A stretch of 8,181 bases of DNA from Pseudomonadota bacterium (lineage in GTDB: Bacteria; Pseudomonadota; Gammaproteobacteria; Burkholderiales; SHXO01). The stretch lies in contig JAEZCG010000202.1 in the NCBI GenBank assembly GCA_023430065.1, positions 1 through 8,181 of the forward strand, read 5' to 3'. Position numbers and translations under genes: made by a program. This document shows positions 1 to 5,619 of this stretch, piece by piece. Each line of letters begins with the position of its first letter. Within the stretch, counting starts at the first letter, position 1. Below the pieces are notes generated by a model. It ran no database searches and was not told where the DNA came from. It saw only the letters and a list, made by a program, of their open reading frames with translations.

Positions 1-567
1 GTGCGGTGCCGGACGCGCATATCGCTCCGCCGGCGCGACCTCGATCTCGGCCTCGCCGAGCTGGATGTCCAGCGGCATCTCGATGTAGGCGGGTCGAGGC
101 CGCCCGCAGCGCATGGTTCGCATCGCTTCGCGCACGATCTTCGGCACGTCGGTGACGCTGGTGGCGCGTGTGGCGTAGCCGCACACCGATGCGGCCACGT
201 TCACCGAGTTGGCCAGTTCGTGGAAGTGCCCGCCCTCGCGCTCGAGTTGCGCGAGCGCGTTCTGGCCGGCGAACACGAGCATCGGCGCCGACTCGGAGTG
301 CGCCATGCCCATTCCGGTCAGCGCATTGGTCAAACCCGGGCCGGGCACCACGAAGCAGGCCGCGATCTTTCCCGAGGCGCGCGCGTAGCCCGCCGCCATG
401 AGCGAGGCACCCTGCTCGTGCCGCACGGTCACGACGTTGAATGCGGGATCGTCGAACACGCCGTCGAACAGCGGGCAGTCGTGCGTGCCGACGATGCCGA
501 AGACGTGATCGATGCCCTCCGCCTTGAGGGCCGCCGCGACCGCCCTGCCGCCGGTCATTCGTTGCAT
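1..567 (-). CDS. Thiamine-diphosphate-dependent enzyme, acetolactate synthase-like (N-terminal part, cut by window edge)
   Basis: Reading leftward from ATG at 567-565, 189 codons are open to the window edge, so the C-terminal domains (central and ThDP pyrophosphate-binding) are not visible. The N-terminal pyrimidine-binding domain is clear: a start of the type TGGRAVAAALKAEGIDHVFG, the catalytic glutamate E51 in VRHEQGASLMAAGYAR, then GPGLTNALTGMGMA at about 76-89 and a RPAYIEMPLDIQ segment near 158-169. This family decarboxylates 2-oxo acids and often joins the acyl carbanion to a second carbonyl; members include acetolactate synthase, glyoxylate carboligase, benzoylformate decarboxylase and the scytonemin enzyme ScyA. 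Which reaction applies cannot be told from the N-terminus. The start is chosen because AAGGAG lies 5 bases upstream; an in-frame ATG at 558 is less well placed. The gene is divergent from the ebo operon, with about 490 bases between. Family assignment is secure, substrate unknown. Confidence 0.9.
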   Translation of the reverse strand, partial: MQRMTGGRAVAAALKAEGIDHVFGIVGTHDCPLFDGVFDDPAFNVVTVRHEQGASLMAAGYARASGKIAACFVVPGPGLTNALTGMGMAHSESAPMLVFAGQNALAQLEREGGHFHELANSVNVAASVCGYATRATSVTDVPKIVREAMRTMRCGRPRPAYIEMPLDIQLGEAEIEVAPAERYARPAPH

Positions 568-590
568 GGATTCTCCTTCGTACGCGCTCG

Positions 591-602
591 ACACGCGCGT
601 GT
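591..602. promoter_or_regulatory. 12-bp perfect palindrome upstream of the ThDP gene
   Basis: ACACGCGCGTGT is its own reverse complement and lies 23 bases upstream of the ThDP enzyme start codon, in a position where a repressor would block transcription or initiation. No known regulator motif is recognised. In GC-rich DNA a CG-rich palindrome of this size can arise by chance, so the operator role is inference. Confidence 0.3.
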
Positions 603-611
603 ACAGGTTCT

Positions 612-642
612 GGGTCGATCGCGCCGGACCGACGATCGGCCC
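612..642. promoter_or_regulatory. Inverted repeat, possible operator for the ThDP gene
   Basis: The arms GGGTCGATCG (612-621) and CGATCGGCCC (633-642) are inverted copies matching at 9 of 10 positions, separated by 11 bases, so equivalent points on the two arms lie about two helical turns apart. This spacing suits a dimeric DNA-binding protein on one face of the helix. It sits 45-75 bases upstream of the ThDP enzyme start on the minus strand. No regulator is encoded within the window, and no convincing -35/-10 pair was found beside it, so the role is inferred from symmetry only. Confidence 0.3.
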
Positions 643-766
643 GACTACGAATGATTCAGCGCATCTTACCCGGCATCACGGGTCGCTCGCTTCGGAGTGA
701 AAACGCATCGGACCTCCAGGCCCGAGGTGATCTCCCTTGACAGTCGTTATAGCTAATGAGATGTAG

Positions 767-943
767 CAGATCTCGGTATGGCGCAAGTGGACCAAGGAAA
801 CGGTCAAAGTGACCAACATCCCCGGCTTCAACGACTTCATCATGGGCTTCGGCCAGGACCACCAGGGCAACGTCTACGTCATGCGCACGCGCATCCGCGG
901 GCCTAATGGTGAACAGGACAGGACCTACAAGATCGTTCCCTGA
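767..943 (+). pseudogene. 3' remnant of a PQQ-type sugar dehydrogenase-like (beta-propeller) gene
   Basis: After a TAG at 764-766, 58 sense codons run to TGA at 941-943. The peptide contains VTNIPGFNDFIMGFGQD, then HQGNVYVMRTRIRGPNG, and ends TYKIVP. The pattern hydrophobic-GFG-(E/Q)D-x-x-G-x-x-YV followed by a terminal (Y)KIVP is what the last blade of secreted glucose/sorbosone-dehydrogenase-like (PQQ-dependent) propeller proteins looks like. No start codon or ribosome-binding site precedes it, and the bases between 660 and 766 do not continue the homology in any frame I could read, so this is taken as the tail of a gene whose body was deleted or replaced. GC hairpins follow the stop, as expected for the end of a once complete gene. 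The exact family is uncertain; another propeller protein is possible. Confidence 0.5.
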
Positions 944-964
944 CCCCGTCCGAGCATCCGCTGC

Positions 965-994
965 AGCCCGGGGAGCGAATGCGCTCCCCGGGCT
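965..994. terminator. Strong GC-rich hairpin after the propeller remnant
   Basis: A perfect 13-bp stem: AGCCCGGGGAGCG at 965-977 pairs with CGCTCCCCGGGCT at 982-994 around the loop AATG. It begins 21 bases after the stop codon of the remnant. No run of T follows on either strand, so it is not a classical intrinsic terminator by itself; it may protect a 3' end or act together with the terminator that follows at 1002. Confidence 0.5.
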
Positions 995-1001
995 AGAATG
1001 T

Positions 1002-1036
1002 CCGGGACGCGATTGGTGTCGTGTCCCGGTTTTGTT
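1002..1036 (+). terminator. Intrinsic (rho-independent) terminator
   Basis: CCGGGACGCGA (1002-1012) pairs with TCGTGTCCCGG (1019-1029), an 11-bp stem with one G-U wobble (1009-1022) and a 6-base loop. It is followed at once by TTTTGTT (1030-1036) in plus orientation. This is the full signature of a rho-independent terminator. It could end the transcript of the degraded upstream gene, or act as a leader attenuator, because the next start codon is only 18 bases beyond the T run. Confidence 0.75.
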
Positions 1037-1054
1037 GGAGGCGAAGGAAAGTAA

Positions 1055-1168
1055 GTGAGATTCAAGTTGTCCCAAGTGAGTGTGTTCGTCGGTGCAGCCC
1101 TACTGACAGTGGTGTTACCGGCCACTGGGCAGGACTCGGCACTGCCACGGCACACCTTCGGGGATTGA
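1055..1168 (+). CDS. 37-residue signal-peptide-like mini-ORF at the head of the ebo operon
   Basis: GTG at 1055 to TGA at 1166-1168 encodes 37 residues. The N-terminus has a charged MRFK, a hydrophobic core (SVFVGAALLTVVLPA, about 9-23) and a short polar tail QDSALPRHTFGD, which is the architecture of a Sec signal peptide followed by about 11-13 mature residues. AAGGAAA lies 4 bases before the start, and an in-frame TAA directly upstream fixes the start. Its codons (AGA, TTG, CAA, CTA, TTA, AGT, ACA) are far less G/C-biased than those of the following genes. The TGA is 4 bases from the GTG of eboF, so translational coupling is possible. It may be a small secreted peptide, a leader that couples translation into eboF, or the stub of a longer secreted protein lost by deletion. 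No family recognised. Confidence 0.5.
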   Translation: MRFKLSQVSVFVGAALLTVVLPATGQDSALPRHTFGD

Positions 1169-1172
1169 CGCC

Positions 1173-2573
1173 GTGAAGCGTGCGCTCGTGCTCAATGTCG
1201 TGGGCATGGCGCCGGCCCTGCTGCCGCATGCGCCCAACCTGCGTGCGCTCGCCGCACAGGGTGCGATGCGGCCGCTCTCGACGGTCACTCCCGCCGTCAC
1301 GACGACCGTGCAGTCCACCTTCGTCACCGGCCGGCTGCCGCGGGACCACGGCATCGTCGCGAACGGCTGGTATTTCCGCGATCTCAGCGAGATCTGGCTG
1401 TGGCGCCAGTCCAACCGGCTCGTGCAGGGCGAGAAGCTGTGGGAGACGGCGAAGCGACGCAATGCCGCGTTCACCTGCGCCAAGATGTTCTGGTGGTACA
1501 ACATGTACGCCTCGGCCGACTGGTCGGTCACGCCGCGGCCCATGTATCCGGCCGACGGACGCAAGCTGCCCGACATCTATACGCATCCGCCGGCATTGCG
1601 CGCGGAGTTGCAGGGCGCGCTCGGGCAGTTCCCGCTGTTCCGCTTCTGGGGACCCGCCGCGGACATCGTATCGTCCCAGTGGATCGCGCGCAGTGCGCTG
1701 CACGTGCTCGAGAAGTACCGCCCCACCCTGACCCTGGTCTATCTGCCGCATCTGGACTACAACCTCCAGCGGCTGGGGCCTCACCATCCGGCGATCGCCG
1801 ACGACGTGCGGCGGGTGGACGACGTCTGCGGCGAGCTGATCGCCGCCGCGCGCAAGTCGGGCACCGAGGTGATCGTGCTGTCCGAGTACGGCATCACCGC
1901 CGTGTCGCAGCCCGTGCACATCAACCGCGCGCTGCGCGAGGCCGGCCTGCTGCGCGTGCGCGAGGAACTGGGCCGCGAGCAGCTGGATGCGGGGGCCTCC
2001 GACGCCTTCGCGGTCGCAGACCATCAGATCGCGCACGTCTACGTCGCGCGTCCGGAACTGGTCGAGCGTGTCGCGGCACTGCTGCGTGCACTGCCCGGGG
2101 TCGAACGCGTGCTGGACGAGGCAGGCAAGCGCGAACTGGGACTCGATCACCCGCGGTCGGGAGAACTCGTGGCGATTTCCCGAGCCGACGCCTGGTTCAC
2201 CTACTATCATTTCCTCGATGACGCACGTGCGCCCGATTACGCCCGAACCGTGGACATCCACCGCAAACCGGGATACGACCCCGTGGAACTGCTCATCGAC
2301 CCGGCGCTGCCGATGGCCAAAGGCCGCATCGCCCTGCGCCTGCTGCAGAAGAAGCTGGGCATGCGCTACCTGATGGACGTGATCTCGCTCGATGCCACCT
2401 TGGTCAAGGGATCGCACGGCCGACCGACCGACCGCGACGAGGACGGACCGCTCTTCATCACCTCCCGGCCGGAACTGCTGCGCGGCGACAGGGTGGATGC
2501 GTGCGACGTGAAGGAACTCCTGCTTGCGCACGTCTTCGGCGCGCACACGACGATGGACAGGGCGGTCGCATGA
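1173..2573 (+). CDS. eboF: EboF, alkaline-phosphatase-superfamily nucleotide pyrophosphatase/phosphodiesterase homologue
   Basis: A 466-residue protein of the type I phosphodiesterase/nucleotide pyrophosphatase fold, with no signal peptide, presumably cytoplasmic. Landmarks: a first beta strand ALVLNVVGM (4-12); a nucleophile region AVTTTVQSTFVTG (41-53) with T43 at the catalytic position and a following P-x-x-HGI (56-61); D195 in LPHLDYNLQRLGP; SEYG at 237-240; DIHRKPGYDP at 361-370; and GSHG with H415. Compared with metal-dependent NPP enzymes, the two-zinc site is altered: the N-terminal Asp is V10, the His four residues after D195 is Q199, and the Asp-His pair is E238-Y239. T43, D195 and H415 remain. 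Hydrolytic activity is therefore doubtful or uses other chemistry. GTG is chosen because it keeps the first strand; GGGGA lies upstream. The stop overlaps eboA by 4 bases (ATGA). The assignment to the Ebo member of the family is strong, the activity is not known. Confidence 0.9.
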   Translation: MKRALVLNVVGMAPALLPHAPNLRALAAQGAMRPLSTVTPAVTTTVQSTFVTGRLPRDHGIVANGWYFRDLSEIWLWRQSNRLVQGEKLWETAKRRNAAFTCAKMFWWYNMYASADWSVTPRPMYPADGRKLPDIYTHPPALRAELQGALGQFPLFRFWGPAADIVSSQWIARSALHVLEKYRPTLTLVYLPHLDYNLQRLGPHHPAIADDVRRVDDVCGELIAAARKSGTEVIVLSEYGITAVSQPVHINRALREAGLLRVREELGREQLDAGASDAFAVADHQIAHVYVARPELVERVAALLRALPGVERVLDEAGKRELGLDHPRSGELVAISRADAWFTYYHFLDDARAPDYARTVDIHRKPGYDPVELLIDPALPMAKGRIALRLLQKKLGMRYLMDVISLDATLVKGSHGRPTDRDEDGPLFITSRPELLRGDRVDACDVKELLLAHVFGAHTTMDRAVA

Positions 2574-3433
2574 CACCGCTGCAGGTGCTCGAATCCTGGC
2601 TGCGCAGGCGGCTTCCCGAACCGGCCTTCTCCTGGCTGCGTGAGCAGGCCGGCAAGGTCGCGGCGGATGCGGGGGACGCCGGACTCTACATGGCAGTGAG
2701 TCTGGTGGCGCGCAAGATCGGCAAACAGGATCTCGACGCGACTGCCGAGGAACGTCGCGGCGCGGACCACGCTCGCGGCGGCTGGGATCCCACAGACTGG
2801 AGTCTCGACCAGGCCGCCCGCCTCTACCTCCTGCTCTCGAGCGGGGCCGACGGGGCGCGCTTCGCCCATCGGCTGGACCAGTTGTGCGCGACCGCCGACA
2901 TCGGCGAGCTGGTGGCGTTCTACCGGGGCCTGCCGCTGTATCCGGATCCGCAGCGTCATGTCGAGCGTGCCGCCGAGGGCGTGCGCAGCAACATGAAGGC
3001 CGTGTTCCAGGCCGTGGCCCATCGCAATCCCTACCCTTCGGAGCAGCTGCCCGAAGGCGCGTGGAACCAGATGGTGCTCAAGGCGCTGTTCGTCGGCGTA
3101 AAGCTCGACCCCATCGTCGGTCTGGACCGGCGCGCCAATCCTGCGCTCGCGCGCATGCTCACCGATTATGCCCACGAGCGCTGGGCTGCTTCGCGCACCG
3201 TCAGCCCGGAACTGTGGCGCTGCGTCGGGCCGTATGCCGACGCCGGCATGCTGGAAGATTTGAAGCGCGTGCTGGCCACCGGGACCGACCACGAGCGCGC
3301 GGCAGCGGCGCTGGCACTGGCCGACGCCAAGCGCCCGGACGCAGCCGACCTGCTGAAGCACAGCCATCCTGTCCTGGCCCAGTCGATCGGCGAGGGCAGA
3401 CTGACCTGGCGCTCGCTCGCCCAGGCGATCTAG
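2570..3433 (+). CDS. eboA: EboA family protein, helical, unknown chemistry
   Basis: A 287-residue protein, predicted almost entirely alpha-helical, without signal peptide or clear membrane segment. It carries motifs I associate with EboA: AHRNPYP at 150-156, AWNQMVLKALF at 164-174, GLDRRANPALARML at 184-197, YAHERWAA at 200-207 and SPELWRCVGP at 212-221. The C-terminal part (about 224-265) reads like a HEAT-type helix pair, suggesting a protein-binding scaffold rather than an enzyme; this is inference. EboA has no established biochemical function; the family is annotated as a metabolite-traffic protein because of its role in scytonemin-producing cyanobacteria. Start: ATG at 2570 overlaps the eboF stop as ATGA, the usual sign of translational coupling. 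A longer open frame beginning at 2501 lies inside eboF and is not needed. Confidence 0.9.
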   Translation: MTPLQVLESWLRRRLPEPAFSWLREQAGKVAADAGDAGLYMAVSLVARKIGKQDLDATAEERRGADHARGGWDPTDWSLDQAARLYLLLSSGADGARFAHRLDQLCATADIGELVAFYRGLPLYPDPQRHVERAAEGVRSNMKAVFQAVAHRNPYPSEQLPEGAWNQMVLKALFVGVKLDPIVGLDRRANPALARMLTDYAHERWAASRTVSPELWRCVGPYADAGMLEDLKRVLATGTDHERAAAALALADAKRPDAADLLKHSHPVLAQSIGEGRLTWRSLAQAI

Positions 3434-3452
3434 GACACCCAAGGAGACGACC

Positions 3453-4379
3453 ATGCGCTTCATCGATCCTCATATCCACATGAGCGCCCGGACCACCGAC
3501 GACTACGAGCGCATGGCGGCCGCCGGGATCGTCGCGGTCGTCGAACCGGCCTTCTGGCTGGGTCAGCCGCGCACCAACGTCGGCAGCTACATCGACTATC
3601 TGTCCAACCTGGTGGGCTGGGAACGCTTCCGCGCCGCACAGTTCGGCATCCGCCACTACTGCACCATCGGCCTGAACAGCAAGGAGGCCAACAACGAGGC
3701 CCTGGCCGAGGCGGTGCTCGACATCCTGCCGCGCTACCTGCTGAAGGAAGGGGTGGTCGCGGTCGGGGAGATCGGCTACGACGACCAGACGCCGGCCGAG
3801 GATCGTGCCTACCGGGCGCAGCTCAAGCTCGCGAAGGAACTCGAGATGCTCGTGCAGATCCACACGCCGCATCGCGACAAGAAGAGCGGCACCATCCGCA
3901 GCATGGAGGTTGCAGTGGAGATGGGCATGGCTCCGCATCACGTGATCGTCGATCACAACAACGAGGAGACCGTGCGCGAGGTGCTCGACCGCGGCTTCTG
4001 GGCCGCGTTCACGCTCTACCCGCAGACGAAGATGGGCAACGAGCGCATGGTCGAGGTGGCCAAGAAGTTCGGCTCGGAGCGCATCTTCATCGATTCGAGC
4101 GCGGATTGGGGCGTATCCGACCCGCTTGCGGTGCCGAAGACCGCGCGACTGATGCTCGAGCGGGGCATCCCCCGGTCCGACGTCGAGGCGATCTGCTACC
4201 AGAACGCTTTGCGCGCCTTCGGCCAGAGCGGCCAGATGAAGGAAGAGCACTGGCTCTCTCCCCAGCCCATCGACCAGCGCGTGCTGTTCGAGGGCAATTC
4301 CGTCCTGCGCGGCCAGCAGCCGCGGGTGGACGACCTGCCGCAGATCCCAGAGCGAACAGACGAGATCGTCATCAAGTAG
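3453..4379 (+). CDS. eboB: EboB, TatD-like metal-dependent hydrolase
   Basis: A 308-residue amidohydrolase-superfamily protein related to TatD. The metal-binding set is visible in order: H7 and H9 in DPHIHM, E106 in GEIGYD, H137 in QIHTPH, H168 in VDHNNEE, and D214 in FIDSSADWG. A complete set suggests an active hydrolase, probably cytoplasmic; the natural substrate in the Ebo pathway is unknown, and the TatD DNase role should not be assumed. It is longer than typical TatD proteins (about 260 residues) because of a C-terminal extension from about residue 260 (HWLSPQ, then DQRVLFEGNSVLRG). The start ATG has AAGGAG 6 bases upstream. It follows eboA by 19 bases and precedes eboD by 31 bases. Confidence 0.9.
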   Translation: MRFIDPHIHMSARTTDDYERMAAAGIVAVVEPAFWLGQPRTNVGSYIDYLSNLVGWERFRAAQFGIRHYCTIGLNSKEANNEALAEAVLDILPRYLLKEGVVAVGEIGYDDQTPAEDRAYRAQLKLAKELEMLVQIHTPHRDKKSGTIRSMEVAVEMGMAPHHVIVDHNNEETVREVLDRGFWAAFTLYPQTKMGNERMVEVAKKFGSERIFIDSSADWGVSDPLAVPKTARLMLERGIPRSDVEAICYQNALRAFGQSGQMKEEHWLSPQPIDQRVLFEGNSVLRGQQPRVDDLPQIPERTDEIVIK

Positions 4380-4410
4380 AGAAGAATCGGCAACGCGGGA
4401 GGAGGCCCAC

Positions 4411-5619
4411 GTGAAGCTGCACATCGCAACCCAGAACGACGAATCAGAACACGGCGCCGTCTACCACCAGCGATTCGCGGTCGAGTACGACTATCCGGTG
4501 CACTTCACCGAGAACCTGTTCGCAACCGACAACCCCATCTTCGCGCAGGTGCTCTTGCGCAAGGAAGCCTCGAAGCGGCATCGCTTCGTGGTGTTCATCG
4601 ATGCGAGCGTGGCGGCGGCCTGGCCGACACTCGTGCACGAAGTGGCCTCCTACGCCAAGGCGCACGCCGAGTCAATGGAACTGGTCGGCTTGCCAGAACT
4701 GGTTGCCGCAGGCGAGCAGATCAAGAACGACATGGCCGTCATCACCCGGCTGCAGCAGCGCCTGGTGGAACTGGCGGTCGACCGTCACGCCTACGTGGTC
4801 GGCATCGGCGGGGGCGCCTTCCTGGACGCCGTCGGCTACGTCGCGGCAACCACGCACCGCGGCATCCGGCACATCCGCGTGCCCACCACCGTGCTGGCGC
4901 AGAACGATTCGGGCGTCGGGGTCAAGAACGGCGTCAACGCCTTCGGCATGAAGAACCTGCTCGGCACCTTCGCGCCGCCGTTCGCGGTGCTCAACGATCT
5001 GCGCTATCTGCGCACCCTGCATCCGCGCGACAAGATCGCGGGGATGGCCGAGGCGGTCAAGGTCGCCCTGATTCGGGATCGGATCTTCTTCGAGTGGCTG
5101 GAAGCGAACGCGCAGGCCTTGCACGATGGGCACACGCAAGCCATGGCGCGGATGATCCGCCGCTGCGCGGAGCTCCACATGCGCCAGATCGCGCACGGCG
5201 GCGATCCGTTCGAGAGCGGCAGCGCCCGACCTCTCGACTACGGTCACTGGGCCGCGCACAAGCTCGAAGCGCTCACCGCCCACGAACTGCGCCACGGGGA
5301 GGCGGTGGCCATCGGCCTGGCGCTCGACACGCGCTACTCCGTGCAGATTGGCATGCTTCCCCCGGGTGGTGATGAGCGCGTCTACGCACTGTTGAAGAAG
5401 CTCGGTTTCTACCTGTGGCATCCGCTGATGGAATCGCGCGATGCAGAAGGACACTGGACGTTGCTGCGCGGTCTGGAGGAGTTCCGGGAACACCTCGGCG
5501 GGGAACTGACCATCACCCTGCTGCGCGAGATCGGACAGGGCGAGGAGGTGCATCTCATGGATGCCGATAACATTCTGCGGGCGATCGCGTGGCTGCATCG
5601 CCGGGAAGCCGGGCAGTGA
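4411..5619 (+). CDS. eboD: EboD, 3-dehydroquinate-synthase-like sugar phosphate cyclase
   Basis: A 402-residue NAD-dependent sugar phosphate cyclase. The nucleotide loop is GIGGGAFLDAVGYVAAT (131-147), followed by PTTVLAQNDSGVG (158-170), K172, and KNLLGTF (181-187). Metal ligands align as E214 (GMAEAVK), H279 (LDYGHW) and H295 (HGEAVAIG). This superfamily closes heptulose or hexulose phosphates to carbocycles. Differences from true dehydroquinate synthase are the Asn-to-Asp change in the LN-x-GH motif (D276) and loss of the DKK-type lysines near the C-terminus (FREHLGG, 358-364), so a substrate other than DAHP, as in valiolone-type cyclases, is likely; that is inference. GTG is used as start because GGAGGAGG lies just upstream. 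Its stop overlaps eboE by 4 bases (GTGA). Automated annotation would probably call it 3-dehydroquinate synthase. Confidence 0.9.
   Translation: MKLHIATQNDESEHGAVYHQRFAVEYDYPVHFTENLFATDNPIFAQVLLRKEASKRHRFVVFIDASVAAAWPTLVHEVASYAKAHAESMELVGLPELVAAGEQIKNDMAVITRLQQRLVELAVDRHAYVVGIGGGAFLDAVGYVAATTHRGIRHIRVPTTVLAQNDSGVGVKNGVNAFGMKNLLGTFAPPFAVLNDLRYLRTLHPRDKIAGMAEAVKVALIRDRIFFEWLEANAQALHDGHTQAMARMIRRCAELHMRQIAHGGDPFESGSARPLDYGHWAAHKLEALTAHELRHGEAVAIGLALDTRYSVQIGMLPPGGDERVYALLKKLGFYLWHPLMESRDAEGHWTLLRGLEEFREHLGGELTITLLREIGQGEEVHLMDADNILRAIAWLHRREAGQ

Noticed and set aside
1..654. Plus-strand open frame of 217 residues
   Set aside because: It is antisense to the ThDP enzyme, rich in Arg/His/Ala from GC-rich codon shadowing, with no recognisable motif; the minus-strand product matches a known family.
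737..766. TTGACA at 737-742 as a promoter -35 box
   Set aside because: The hexamer is perfect, but at 16-18 bases spacing the -10 positions read AGATGT, GATGTA or ATGTAG, which do not match TATAAT well. It also lies over 300 bases from the ebo genes, upstream of hairpins.
994..999. TAGAAT as a -10 box for the ebo operon
   Set aside because: A good -10 match, but no -35 hexamer lies 16-18 bases upstream (GC hairpin there), and transcription from it would begin inside the terminator stem. Kept only as a possibility for start-site mapping.
656..1075. Minus-strand open frame of 139 residues across the intergenic region
   Set aside because: It runs through both hairpins and antisense to the propeller remnant; no family features. 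The plus-strand stub has recognisable family-like sequence instead.
1062..2576. Minus-strand open frame of 504 residues opposite eboF
   Set aside because: Its composition (many H, R, Q, G, V) is typical of an antisense shadow, it shows no domain, and the plus strand encodes a clear EboF.
3201..4424. Minus-strand open frame of 407 residues opposite eboA and eboB
   Set aside because: Shadow of the plus-strand genes; EboB has all metal ligands and a good ribosome-binding site.
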